A stretch of 64,000 nucleotides of DNA. Source: Pratylenchus scribneri (taxonomy: Eukaryota; Nematoda; Chromadorea; Rhabditida; Pratylenchidae). The stretch covers positions 434,001-498,000 of the forward strand of contig JAQSEB010000007.1 of the NCBI GenBank assembly GCA_030063045.1, written 5' to 3'. Below are positions 15,781-31,727 of the stretch, piece by piece. A program made the translations under genes and the position numbers. Below the pieces are notes generated by a model that saw nothing but the letters and a program-made list of their open reading frames with translations, was not told where the DNA came from and did not search any database. The first letter of the stretch is position 1; each line of letters starts with the position of its first letter.

Positions 15781-16480
15781 ATTTTAGAATGCGCAGAAAT
15801 TGACAAATATGCTTTTGCTTGATAATCTGAAAATATTTTTAGTATTTGCAAAACAATTAAAATATGAATAAAATCGCCTAAAGAATATGGAACAATCAAT
15901 TTGTATTTGGTTTGTAAGCTTCATCTTTAAATTAGACTATGAGACTGGATTGGAAATTAAGCTTAAAACTGTTTTAAACGTACGCTTTATTCTGGCTAGC
16001 TAAACTATAAAAGGCTGAATCAACTTAAAACTTAACTTTTCTTTGGAAGCTTAACTATTTTGGCTTAGATTGTTTAAGACCTATTGGTTGTTAAGGCAAT
16101 GATTCACAATTAAATGCGCAAAAAAATTGATTTTTGTTTTGTTCCCCAAATGGAAAATGACAAATGAATGAATGAAAAATATCTAATTTCTTTCTCATCC
16201 CAACCACCTCATTTTGTGCACTATTTTCTCATTTCTTGTCTAAATTCTTGTCACGATCATAAATGTCTACATGTTTAGTTATTTCAAAGTACTGTATTTT
16301 AAAAATTAATATCATTTCAGTTATTAAGAATTTAATTGGGAACGAATAACCACAAATCATTAGAAGCAATATTGCATTTATTAAAATAGAAAAGCATTTA
16401 TTTATAATGTGTTTATTTCAACATATTATTTATATTCCTCATTCTTTCTTTATTTGCATATTTTCCTCATCATCGGCTCA
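15781..16480. other. Intergenic, nothing recognised
   Basis: AT-rich DNA between the start of the DUF4139 gene and the 3' end of the minus-strand 83-residue gene. It probably holds the promoter of the former and the 3' untranslated region of the latter. No motif stands out. Confidence 0.4.
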
Positions 16481-16732
16481 CTACTGCCTGCCTTGTTGAT
16501 TACGGTTGTGACGATTTGCACGCCATCGAGCCCTGTTTTCGCGCCATTGTCTGCGACGTTCCTCAATCATTTCCCTCAGTTGAGCCTCCAGACGTCTCAC
16601 TTCTCGTTCCCGCTCTCTTGCCTCTCGTTCTCGACGGATTAATTCTTCTCGTTCTCGATTCAATTCTTGCGCTTGCCGGTTGCATTCTTCCTGTCGGCGT
16701 TGAAATTCGCGCTCACGGTTTGAATCGGACAT
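16481..16732 (-). CDS. 83-residue Arg/Glu-rich coiled-coil protein, paralog A
   Basis: An uninterrupted 83-codon frame from ATG to stop. The product is almost entirely charged: MSDSNREREFQRRQEECNRQ at the start, heptad-like RERE/REREAR repeats in the middle, and a basic C-terminus ending NRNQQGRQ. A long helix or coiled coil is expected. There is no signal peptide or membrane segment. A divergent gene at 17988-18239 encodes an 83-residue relative with matching start (MS-S-RER) and end (NR-QQ--Q). I do not recognise the family and assign no function. Equal length, no introns and the preserved ends argue that both are real genes. Confidence 0.7.
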   Translation of the reverse strand: MSDSNREREFQRRQEECNRQAQELNREREELIRREREAREREREVRRLEAQLREMIEERRRQWRENRARWRANRHNRNQQGRQ

Positions 16733-17061
16733 TTTTGTTGCAGAGTTTAGAAAATCTGCTGAGTTGAAAAAGAATTTAAATACATATTTTTGATAGAATG
16801 AAATTGTAATGCGGGTTAAAAAGAATGTAAATAAAGTAGGAGGGGAGGGGATGAGTTGAGGAATAGAGGTCCTATTAAACTAAAAAAAAACTACGATTTT
16901 TTAAATTTTTACAAAATGAATCTATTATTTACCCTTAATACCGCACTTCTAATGTTAGTTTAATTTCGAAATTTTCGATCTTATCTAATTGCATTTTTTT
17001 AATTTTGATTATAATGGAGGAGAATAATTTTGAAGGATATAAATGAAAAAGGATGGTATTA

Positions 17062-17425
17062 ATTTGCAGAAAAAACATTAAAATTGCAGAAAAGAGTAGT
17101 ATTGAAAATCCAGAAAAATTTATACCGGTTTAGTGGTTTGTCCTAGACCCCAAAACCTATACCCATTCGATATAACTCGTCGAGACGCATCGATTGGTAT
17201 ATATTTTGTCTTGGTTTGATCAAAATAAGGGTTTTTTTAAACCATTGATCGGTTTTGGTTCAAAACCAATTAAACATGAAAAATTATATACTAATCGACT
17301 CGTCTTGACGAGCTCTATCCAATGGTATATGGTGTGTGATTTGGACAAACCGCTGAACCGGTATAAATTTTTCTGCATTTTCATTACTCTTTTCTGCAAT
17401 TACAATGTTTTTTTCTGCATTGGAA
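17062..17425. mobile_element. Foldback (MITE-like) element with ~150-bp imperfect inverted arms
   Basis: The left arm runs TTGCAGAAAAAACATT, TTGCAGAAAAGAGTA, CAGAAAAATTTATACCGG, GGTTTGTCC, CTCGTCGAGACG, TCGATTGGTATATA. The right half carries the same blocks in reverse complement and reverse order: TATATACTAATCGA, CGTCTTGACGAG, GGACAAACC, CCGGTATAAATTTTTCTG, TACTCTTTTCTGCAA, AATGTTTTTTTCTGCA. The centre is near 17240. No coding frame is present. It lies between the two divergent 83-residue paralogs. Confidence 0.82.
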
Positions 17426-17987
17426 AAAATGTTTAATTCATTTCAATTATTGGATGTCTGTATAGGATTGAAAATAAATTCAATGAAGGAATACTTTGTT
17501 GGATATGGATAAAATTAAAACTGAAAATGAATGAGTGTGAAATGTGTTAAATCAGCCTATGTGCAAGAGAAATTGAATGAAAAATATTTATAATAATTGT
17601 GCAAATTCACTCTGACCATACTTTTTTTCCATTCCATTTCTATATTAAAGATCATATCATAATTGATGAATCAGCTTTCATCTCTCCATACTGCCCATTT
17701 TCAGCTAAAATTATTCTCCTCACTCACATTCATCAAAATCATTTATTTTACTTGTGGTTTATCCATATTTCTGATTCCTACCAACAAACCAATTTCATAA
17801 TAAATTCGAATTGGAAGGAAATTTGGGAATTAGGCTATCCGTCTAATTAGGAAAAGTCAAAAATCATCAATTCCATTTGGTGATATATTCTTTCTCGTTT
17901 TAATTTATTCCTAACTTTGAAACATATTTTTATTACAATTTATTCCTTCAAATTTGATCACTTTCAGCGCAAAACATTGCATCAAAT

Positions 17988-18239
17988 ATGTCCAGTTCTG
18001 AACGTGAACGCCGATTAGAACAACGTGAGCGACATCTGGCTGAAATTGCAGAACAAATGAGACAAGCGCGAGAACAAATACGCCAAATGGAGGAAGATTT
18101 AACACGAAGAGAACAAGAAGTGAATAGGAGGCTGGATGAAGAACGTCGACGCCAAGAACGACAGCGAGCACAATGGCGTCAACAACATGAACGCAAACGC
18201 CAACGCCGCCAGAATCGTGTTCAGCAAGATGGGCAGTGA
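17988..18239 (+). CDS. 83-residue Arg/Glu-rich coiled-coil protein, paralog B
   Basis: A single-exon frame from ATG to TGA encoding 83 residues: MSSSERERRLEQRERHLAEI, then Gln/Arg/Glu-rich helix-forming sequence, and a basic end (KRQRRQNRVQQDGQ). It is the divergent partner of the 16481-16732 gene, with the same length and similar termini but a diverged middle. The 1.25 kb between their start codons holds a foldback element. No family is recognised. The product is predicted to be intracellular, because there is no signal peptide. Confidence 0.7.
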   Translation: MSSSERERRLEQRERHLAEIAEQMRQAREQIRQMEEDLTRREQEVNRRLDEERRRQERQRAQWRQQHERKRQRRQNRVQQDGQ

Positions 18240-18458
18240 TGACGAGAACGATGTGATAATAAAGAAGAGATGAAAAAAGGAGGAAGATCAATAATATTAT
18301 TGGAAAAACAAATCATAATAAATGCTTTTCTATTTTAATATTAAATGCTATCTTCTAAGAGTAATTAATAGAGAGCGGATTTATATTCATATCAATATTT
18401 TGTTTGCGAACTTAAAAATACCTTGAAAATAATGTAACACTAGCTCAGTCGAACGCCC

Positions 18459-18522
18459 TATCGGGCGTTATCCTGACCTAGGGAAGTGTGACTGTTGTTA
18501 TCTTCTTCGCCCCTTCGGGGCT
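18459..18522. other. Two short GC-rich hairpins beside a satellite
   Basis: AACGCCC-TATC-GGGCGTT and GCCC-CTTCGG-GGGC are two compact perfect stems in an otherwise AT-rich stretch; the second carries the very stable C(UUCG)G loop. They lie about 90 bp before the 32-bp satellite. Role unknown. Confidence 0.5.
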
Positions 18523-18609
18523 CAGAGATTAAATTGTGAAAAATAAAATGTAAAATGATAAAAAAAACATTATTTGTAGCCACTGGGAATTGAACTTGAC
18601 CCAAAGCAA

Positions 18610-19240
18610 ATACATAAAATGCCGGCACAAACACCCTTAAATGCCGGCACACTCCAGAAACAAATAAATAAAATGCCGGCACACTCCAGAAGCAAATACA
18701 TAAAATGCCGGCACACTCCCGAAGCAAATACATAAAATGCCGGCACACTCCCGAAGCAAATACACAAAATGCCGGCACACTCCCGAAGCAAATACATAAA
18801 ATGCCGGCACAAACACCCTTAAATGCCGGCACACTCCAGAAGCAAATACATAAAATGCCGGCACACTCCCGAAGCAAATACATAAAATGCCGGCACACTC
18901 CCGAAGCAAATACATAAAATGCCGGCACACTCCCGAAGCAAATACATAAAATGCCGGCACACTCCCGAAGCAAATACACAAAATGCCGGCACACTCCCGA
19001 AGCAAATACATAAAATGCCGGCACACTCCAGAAACAAATAAATAAAATGCCGGCACACTCCCGAAGCAAATACATAAAATGCCGGCACATTCCAGTAACA
19101 AATAAAAGCAAATACATAAAATGCCGGCACACTCCCGAAGCAAATACATAAAATGCCGGCACACTCCAGAAGCAAATACACAAAATGCCGGCACACTCCC
19201 GAAGCAAATACATAAAATGCCGGCACACTCCAGAAACAAC
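18610..19240. repeat. 32-bp tandem satellite with TGCCGGCA core
   Basis: About 20 copies of a 32-bp unit: AAATGCCGGCACACTCC, then CGAAG or AGAAG/AGAAA, then CAAATACATA. A variant with AAACACCCTTAAATGCC occurs twice (near 18630 and 18810), indicating an internal duplication. Long repetitive frames on the minus strand come from the array and are not genes. Confidence 0.95.
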
Positions 19241-19584
19241 ATCCGGACCGGACAAACTTCTGGAATTATATATAGGATATTTCTTTCTTTCTTCTTTATT
19301 ATCATATCATTAATTTAAATAGTATGAAAAATATTAAAGAAAGTTTTAATTTAAAAATAAAGAAGATAAACCAATTAATTATGCTTATTGTCAGATGAAA
19401 TTAGAAATATTGGAAAGCGGATGGGGATTTACGTCAATTCAAACAGAATTAAATAAATGGGAATATAGAGTCAAATGAAAGTGAAAAATTGGAAACTACA
19501 AAAGCAAATATATAAAAGGATTATACATAAATTTGTCAAAATTGATGGAATTGTCAATCCATTCGCAATCAATTCATTCTTCAT

Positions 19585-23094
<3,510 letters not shown>

Positions 23095-23841
23095 TTTTTG
23101 CAGTTTTCAATGTAATTTAATGGATGTTGAATGAGATTGTTAGTTTTAAAGCAGATCTTGTCTTTAAAATAAATGATTATTGATTAATAATGGAATAAAT
23201 TAATTCAATTTAGAATGAGTAATGGTAATGAATGGGAATTAAATGATGAATGAATTTATGGAATTGCATTTCTACGCAAACCACAAATTGACTTTAAAAA
23301 ATCCATTAAAATACTAATTTTTATTTAATCCACCATCTCTCGTCACTTTTCTTTATTAATTTTTGGGTATGCAATGATGGCAGGTGATCCATCAAAGAAA
23401 ATAACCGGGGGAGCAGTGTTGGGCTCAACACTTGCATTCCTTATTTGTGCCCTCCCTTTACTTAAATTATGAAAGATCAAAGTCGAACATTCCATATTTC
23501 TTTTAATCATAAATAAAACATAGATTTACTATCAATATTAATATTAAATCAAAACTAAATCACAGCTAATAAAAGCATAAAAAATAAAATGCATATGAAA
23601 AAATAATTATTTTTCAACATTTTTTAAATATAATTTTTGGGATTTCAATCACCAAATAATATCAATAAATTTGTATGTGATTTTTAATGTTTTTTTTTGG
23701 AAGAGTATATCCAGCAGGTTTAAAATGGTAAAAGGAAAGAAAACACAAAAACAAAAAAGACAAATCCAACAATATAATGAGGGAGTGGGAATGGGGAAGA
23801 ATGGTTAAATAAATTTGGACATCCTGAATGAATTAAATCAT
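23095..23841. other. Intergenic between GFPT start and SURF4 end
   Basis: AT-rich DNA holding the GFPT upstream region. A separate gene is not apparent. A short GGGGGAGCAGTGTTGGGCTC segment near 23408 is unusually GC-rich for the region, but I cannot assign it. Confidence 0.4.
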
Positions 23842-25022
<1,181 letters not shown>

Positions 25023-26165
25023 TTTCAATAAATTTTATATTCGAAATGGCACCAAATTTTTATTTTTTTTCAAATTTAAATCTGCAAAAAAATATTTTAT
25101 GTTAAATAATCGGTTATATTTTATAATTAATCCTATTAATTATCATTGGCCAATTTTATGGTCATAAAAATGAATGCTACCTATTTTATTAATTATAGTG
25201 TCACAAAAATAAGTGCAGTGTGAGTGAGGAGTATAGAAGAGGTATAAGCAATAAAAAAATGTGTAATAATGAATTTAAAAACCGGTAATTAAGCGACAAT
25301 TTTTGTGGTAGTTTGATGTGTCTGTCTGTTGCAATAAAATTGTTTGTTTTGGGTGGAGGAAAGAGGAAATTTTGGTGACAGCTGAGTAGAATTATAGTTA
25401 TCAAAACAGAATAAAGAATTGTCATTAAAATAACATTTTAATTTTAATTCGGCTGTCACTATTTTTATTTTCAATTTCAATCCATTTTTTCGCTCATCAA
25501 CATTTTATCCTAATATACTAAACGAAACGTTTATCATTATTACCTTACCTTTTTTGTATTCGCTATTCGCTCGTTTATTATTCAGACTGCAAATATTGAT
25601 TCGTCATGAATGACAATTGGTCCTATTCTTAGCCGTTGGCCAGTCGAGATCGAGACTCGAGAGTGAGACTCGAGAGTGAGACTCGAAAATGAGCGAGATT
25701 TTAGACTGGGTCAGCTTTATTGCCAACAGCTATGTTATATTTAGAAAATTTAAAATATATTTATTCCGTATTCATATTGGATGAAGATAGATGGAGTAGA
25801 TTTAGTGGCCCCGTGGCTACTATTTTTCAAAGAAAATTCATATTTTTTTACTCTTTTTCACCTTAAAATTCAAAAAAGAGAGCAATTATTAGAGGGGGCT
25901 TCTAAAAATTCAAAAAGGGGCTATTATTAGAGGGGGGACGGGGGAGGGCAATAATAGTCACATAGACAGTAGATGAAATACAGTAGAATAGAATTAGAAC
26001 ATATTTGGAATGTAACCCACAGAAGCAGCAAAATTGGAATGCCTCTGGGAAAATCAATTCAATGGATCATTCCAAAATCCAAATTTTCTCCCACTTCCGA
26101 ATTATCATTTACACAAATTTAATTAGAAATTAAGTAATTATGGACATTTTCAATATGTTAACTAG
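25023..26165. other. Intergenic; short direct repeats, no gene
   Basis: Holds the upstream region of SURF4. Near 25648-25690 a 15-16-bp word (GACTCGAGAGTGA) occurs three times in tandem. Near 25860-25945 the phrase CTTCTAAAAATTCAAAAA is followed by a partial copy. No coding frame is supported. Confidence 0.4.
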
Positions 26166-28465
26166 TCAATTTCTCCTCCTCCTTCACTTTCATCTTCTTC
26201 ACTTGCTGATTTTTCGAAGAAACTGTATTGTTGAACGTGTCCTCCATAGCGACATTCAAAACGCCATTTGTCAGTCTTCGAAAAGTCGAATTCCGTCTTA
26301 ATTTTGCAAAATACAATTAGTTGGATTTGAATTCATTTATAACTCACAATCAATGATGTTCCGAACAATGGAATGGGGACTTTAACAGCACTCAAATCCA
26401 TTTCCACATTAGGCAAGCAAAGTTCATGAACACTGCGCCATTGTTCAGCAGCATATTCACGAGGGCAGCAAAGGTCCTTTATAAAAGGAAATAATCTGAA
26501 TCCTTTATTCAAATTAAATTATTCACATCACTATCCACAAAATTGTCGAAACAGCATCGTGAAAAATGGTCACCGACTCCCGTTTCTGCTTGTCTTTCAT
26601 CAGAACAGCATGTCAATTTGGCCTATATAATAGATGTTGATGAATTAAAAAAAATAATGCCTGCAAAAAGCGTTGAATGCAACATAATTGTGTGGTCATA
26701 TTTGAGCATTTTCCATGAATGCATTGGTCCGTAAAGAGAATACGGCCACGGCAACATCTGTGCACTTCATTTGGACGTAGTTGAGTTTGCTGATTAGTAA
26801 ATCAAAATTGCCATTTTCCATAAGAATACAATTAGGACCTGTTGGAAACAACTCTCATCTGAGAATCCGGTGCATGGAAGTTCGAAACCAAAATTTTTAT
26901 CCTGCTGTTGCATTGAAGGAGTTGTTGGTGCTGTCTGTTTCGTTGGCCTTGGAATTTGTAACTTAAAAATTTCAAATAGGAAATATAATATTGGACACCA
27001 CTACCCTACCATCGAAGGTGTTTCCGTTGTCCACTCATCATCGTATCCGTAATAATCATTTTCACTTCCTTCCGGATAAAGTGGGGCTGCTCCCTCCGTA
27101 GGTGCCATCATTTGAGGGGATTGGAATCCAACATTTGAAGTGTGAATTTGTGGTGAATTCAACACTATTTAGTATAAAGTGAAATGAAATTTTACACAAA
27201 TTTCAGTTTTACTTCTTGTTGCTGGTTGGGCATCAGATGGAATTGATATTTGTCTTTGATGTTGTTGTGGTGACGGTGTCCTTTGTTGTTGCCGAATTCG
27301 ATTGTTATTGTTAGCTTGACTTAATCCAAACCGATACCGATCCCCGTATGGATCCTAAAACATATCTAACTTGTAAATTGTTAACTCTTTTAAATGCCAA
27401 ATACATTTGCATAATGAACTGGAGCCGGCTGTTGAATTTGTCGTATATTCTGCTGAGATTGTTCAACATTTTGTATTGGTTGGTTTTGTTGTGGCTGATG
27501 AGGATGGAATGGAGCAGGAGCAGTTGGAGAAGTTGGAAAATGCTTTAAAAATTTGTATTTAAACTCTGATAATGAGTATTCGATAATTTGTTTTTTGTTA
27601 GTCTTGATTCTTCCAATCTCTTCGATCCAATTCCCCTTTATAAGTTAGCCTTAATTTTTTAATCTTATTATTCGAAAAATGAACACAATTCAGGTACAGA
27701 AATTGTGAATTCTTCCACCTGTTGTTGTTGTTGCTGAATTTGTCTTTGCCTTTGTTGTTGTTCGGCCCAATATCTTCTTTGTTGTTCCTCCATTATTTGC
27801 CTTTGCCTAAGGCGTTCTTCATGTTCTCTCAAAAGTTTTTCCCTTTCCATTTGTTGTTGTTGAACTCGGGCCAATTCTTCACGTTGCCTTTGCAATTGCT
27901 GTTGGGTCATTTGAGTTTGAGACTAGAATTTGATTTGATTAAAATGAATATTTTTCAATGAATACATTCACATTTTGCTGATTTTGAGGATTATTTTCAT
28001 CGCGGGGACGTGGTTGCAATTGCGATGATGATTGTGCCTGTTGTGGAGGATAAGAATGAACTGCGACTGAATCCTTCCGATTCTGTTCTCGACCCCCATA
28101 AGGAAGGCGTTGCTGATATTTGGAGGATGACTGTATTTATTGTATTTAATTCTTTTTGCCTTTGAATACCTTATCCCTTTGTCGATTATTGTGATTGCTT
28201 CCAAAGGCTCTTTGTTCAACAAATGCCAACTTTTTTAAGGAAAAAATACTGTATATTATCCAGCCCAAATAAAGGCAAATTTATATCCATTGTTAATAAT
28301 ATTCACCTGTTTTTGTGCACCATCTTTTGGTGAACCAATTTCCGTTGAAAATGATGTCATCAGCCCCGTATTCACAACTATCATCTTTATATATGTATTT
28401 TTTTTTATACTCATATCCCTTTCATTTCTTACTGGTGTTTTTGAGATTGCTTTTTTGTATTCCAT
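26166..28465 (-). CDS. Gln-rich protein with a C-terminal cysteine-rich domain, function unknown
   Basis: Multi-exon minus-strand gene. It begins MEYKKAISKTP at 28465 with a good GTAAGA donor. The middle is Gln/Arg-rich and strongly helical (around 27910-27720: QQQLQRQREELARVQQQQME, then Arg/Glu/Gln repeats) and then Gln/Pro/Asn-rich. The C-terminal part is compact and cysteine-rich: GPNCILMENGNFDLL, MKCTDVAVA, KLTCCSDERQ, RCCFDNF, DLCCPREY, ELCLPNVEMDL, then KWRFECRYGGH and an acidic tail. The paired cysteines look like a disulfide-bonded or metal-binding domain. I see no signal peptide. The start lies about 50 nt after the stop of the selenoprotein-P-like gene, which suggests an operon. I do not recognise the family. 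Confidence 0.65.
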
Positions 28466-28517
28466 TTGAATATTTTTATTTTTCTATTAAAAATTTGATT
28501 TGATTTAATATAAGTGG

Positions 28518-29363
28518 TCAAACATTTTTCACGGGAATTGGTGGATGAAGCGAAGGCCATTTTGGTAATGGTTTTGCCGGATCATATTCACAAAGGCCAC
28601 AGGGTTGGGCCGTTAGAGCAGATTTAAGGGATTCTGAAGTAGAGGAATAGGAGGGGGGTGACATTTGATTGGATGGCGATAATTTAGATGTGTGCCGAGA
28701 ACAACTGAATGGAATTATTTAAATTCGCTTCTATTTTTTTTATCAAATTTTATGATCCGTTGACTTTTATTTTAGAATTCAGGGATTCAGAATCCTTAAC
28801 AAAAAAAAACGTTTCTTCTCACCGATCAAATATGAATTGATCCAAATGAGTTGCGTTGAACCATTTCCAAATTGGTGAAACTATAAAAATAAAATGAATT
28901 TTCCCTGAGGCATTTTCCCAGTTCCCACTTTCGTTTTCATGTTCAAATCGAATCCGTGGAAAACGCCAAGCAAAGGCTCGTAATTCAGAAGGCGATTCAT
29001 TCTTCGGGGAGATAGCAAGGACACGAATTGAAGAAAAATGATCATGGAGAGAATCCAATCTTTCAAAAGGATGAATAAGAATATCAAGTTTTGAGGGTAT
29101 TTTACCTTCTAAATGCGAGTTCACATTCGGGATTACATTTTTTCAAAGATATAAAGGTCAACAAAAGAACACTGGACAATGAATAAATTATGAATTCGAA
29201 TGAAACCGAAATTTATTCCATACCGTCCCTTATAATCCCTGATTAATTCCCGGCCATTCAATGGCCATTCTTTGGCTTCTTGGCATTTCTCAGGGACCAA
29301 ATATTCAGCCTTTCCACCAATTCGGATCAAAAGTAAAAGGGAATAATCGACGAACATCACCAT
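28518..29363 (-). CDS. Selenoprotein-P N-terminal-domain-like protein, Cys form
   Basis: Four exons join in frame: 29363-29224, 29171-29106, 29059-28823 and 28704-28518. The product is about 209 residues. After a short hydrophobic N-terminus (YSLLLLIRIGG, possibly a signal peptide) comes EKCQEAKEWPLNGRELIRDY, a strand VLLLTFISL, the redox-like KKCNPECELAF, a strand IRVLAISPKNE, WFNATHLDQFIFDRCSR, and a late pair PCGLC. This order and spacing follow the thioredoxin-like N-terminal domain of vertebrate selenoprotein P as I remember it, which has UxxC, a YDRCGR motif and CGNC. Here Cys stands where selenocysteine is expected, with one extra residue between the two Cys, and the Sec-rich tail is absent. 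No in-frame TGA or SECIS is needed. The assignment is by motif only. Confidence 0.6.
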
Positions 29364-29635
29364 TGCTAATCATTTTTTTACAAATTTAAGGCAAATTAAA
29401 TCTAAAAAATGAACATATTTTTATATTATTTATAAATTTATAAAAATGATGATACAAAAAGCCAAATATAATGAGAAAATGAAAAAATCCATGCCTTTAA
29501 TAAGGCAAAATTAAATTTCTGCTCTCATAATTTGCACTTATTCGATATTTTTGTTTAAAGCTTTAAGCTTTAGAGCTTAAATATTTTTAAATTATTTTCA
29601 TTTATAAAATAAAATTCGGATAAAATAATTTTTTA
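29364..29635. promoter_or_regulatory. Divergent intergenic region, likely shared promoter
   Basis: Only 272 bp separate the start codons of the minus-strand selenoprotein-P-like gene and the plus-strand MVB12 gene, so both promoters must lie here or overlap flanking exons. The sequence is very AT-rich and contains AAGCTTTAAGCTTTAGAGCTT near 29560. No factor site can be assigned. Confidence 0.4.
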
Positions 29636-30845
29636 ATGCAAGTATTAAATCGAAATCCGGAAATGGATGAAGAACGTACACCAATTGTTTCAATTGTCAT
29701 TGTTGCTGACAAAAATCGATGCCCGCCCAACTTTGTTCCAGTAAATTTAATATTAAATATATTCATTTTATAATCCATTTGTATTAAAGATTGTGAAGGC
29801 ATATGATGATGGAAGTGATGCAGATTTATGGAAAGATGGTTTCGGATTTGGAATATTCAATCGAACAGTTCGATATTTGGCCATTAGCCGTCATATTGCA
29901 GAAACGGTTTATTTATAGGGCAATAAAAATTTCAAAACAATTTTATAATTCAAGCACGGTCCATTGGAAGTGCTCATTGATTTGGCTGTAATTTCCGAGC
30001 GCGAGGCAATCCCATCCAATTTCATTTGCCTTGATTATACAATCGATTCGAGTTTGTTGAAATTTTAATAAAGAATTTTCAAAAAAAATTTTTTTAGAGG
30101 AAAAGGCACTCAAGAAAAAATATTTATGTGCACGTTTTGCACCACGCAGTGATTGTGTGGATGCAGTGAGCAATATTTTAATATTGGCAAAGCAGAAAAG
30201 ACCGCCAAAAGGATATTCACAAGCCGGGTTCTTTCAACATAATTTAAATAAATATTTATTAATTTTTGATTCCAGCGAAATAGATGGAATGGTCATTTGC
30301 CATAAAATTAGCACAATTCCCGAAAATTATGGAAATAGTCGCCTCACCCACAGTCAATCTACTGAATTGGAGTAATCCATTAATCCAAATCAAAGTGTAA
30401 TTTCATTTTAAGTCGATTGGGCAATGCTCCTTTGCATGGTCCCGTCAGTGGCATTGGCCCAAATTCCCATCTCTATCCAAATGTGAATCGCCATTCCACC
30501 AGTGATCTCGACAGAATGGGCCAATTTTCCAAAGTATTTATCGATTGATTAATTCTCAAAGAATTTTCATATTTTTCAGCCCGAAAAAAGTCCAATCCCT
30601 GGAGGCGCTGGAAAAATCATTGATCGAATTCCCTTCCAATTGAGTCCACTTTTTTCTATTGCATGTACTGGAAAAGATTTGGTAAAAATGAGCAAATGAA
30701 TTAATAAACTTTAATATTCTAGATTTCTTCACTTCCTCCAATTCCGGATATTCGAGCATTAAATGCAAAATATGTATATAATTCCAGGCTGGAAATGTCC
30801 ATTGCTTCGCCGCCTTTGACGCCAACTTCGCCACCTCCTTTTTAA
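29636..30845 (+). CDS. mvb-12: MVB12-like ESCRT-I subunit (MABP and UMA domains)
   Basis: MVB12 is a subunit of ESCRT-I, which sorts ubiquitinated cargo into multivesicular bodies. Eight exons join in frame (29636-29740, 29790-29906, 29955-30051, 30098-30227, 30276-30371, 30413-30533, 30580-30681, 30723-30845). The MABP domain is shown by PIVSIVIVADKNRCPPNF, DGSDADLWKDGFGFG, RTVRYLAISR, then IPSNFICLDYTIDS and KKKYLCARFAP. The C-terminal UMA domain, which binds the ESCRT-I core, is shown by GKIIDRIPFQLSPLF and ALNAKYVYNSRLEMS, ending in a Pro/Ser-rich tail. Compared with animal MVB12 the order of motifs is complete. The start ATG at 29636 gives a short leader before the MABP domain. Confidence 0.88.
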
Positions 30846-31016
30846 ATTGTTCAAAAATGATTGAAGAATCCAAATTTGCAAATCATTTATAAAAAATGGA
30901 TTATTCTATTTAATATTTTATCGCCATTTTAAATTTATTTGATCATCTTATTTTCTATTATGACTTAAATTTGTGCATAAATTTGACCATACATTTTAAT
31001 TACAATTACAATCATT

Positions 31017-31727
31017 CCGGAAAATGTTTTACAATCCTCCGGAAAATGTTTTACAATCCTTCCGGAAAATATTTTACAATCCTCCCGGAAAATGTTTTAC
31101 AATCCTTCCGGAAAATGTTTTACAATCATTCCGGAAAATGTTTTACAATCCTTCCGGAAAATGTTTTACAATCCTCCGGAAAATGTTTTACAATCATTCC
31201 GGAAAATGTTTTACAATCCTTCCGGAAAATGTTTTACAATCCTTCCGGAAAATGTTTTACAATCCTTCCGGAAAATGTTTTACAATCATTCCGGAAAATG
31301 TTTTACAATCCTTCCGGAAAATGTTTTACAATCCTTCTGGAAAATGTTTTACAATCCTTCCGGAAAATGTTTTACAATCCTTCCGGAAAATGTTTTACAA
31401 TCCTTCCGGAAAATGTTTTACAATCCTTCCGGAAAATGTTTTACAATCCTTCCGGAAAATGTTTTACAATCCTCCTGGAAAATGTTTTACAATCCTCATG
31501 GAAAATGTTTTACAATCCTCATGGAAAATGTTTTACTGGAAAATGTTTTACAATCCTTCCGGAAAATGTTTTACAATCCTTCCGGAAAATGTTTTAAATC
31601 CTTCCGGAAAATGTTTTACAATCCTTCCGGAAAATGTTTTACAATCCTCCTGGAAAATGTTTTTTTACAATCTCCTGGAAAATGTTTTACAATCCTTCCG
31701 AAAAATATTTTACAATTACAATCCTTT
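31017..31727 (+). repeat. 23-bp tandem satellite, plus orientation
   Basis: About 30 copies of TTCCGGAAAATGTTTTACAA plus TCC or TCA. Right-edge units are degenerate, with CCTGG or CATGG in place of CCGG. It begins about 170 bp after the MVB12 stop codon. The same unit recurs in reverse complement at 49754-50563. Confidence 0.95.

Noticed and set aside
18430..18605. tRNA gene suggested by TAGCTCAGTCGAACGCC and an AGTTCAATTCC-like word
   Set aside because: The A-box-like word is on the plus strand, while the B-box-like word is on the minus strand, so they cannot belong to one tRNA.
18458..19305. Cysteine-rich repetitive frames on the minus strand across the 32-bp satellite
   Set aside because: Three frames rotate through the same words because 32 is not a multiple of three. 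This is a product of the array, not a secreted Cys-rich protein.
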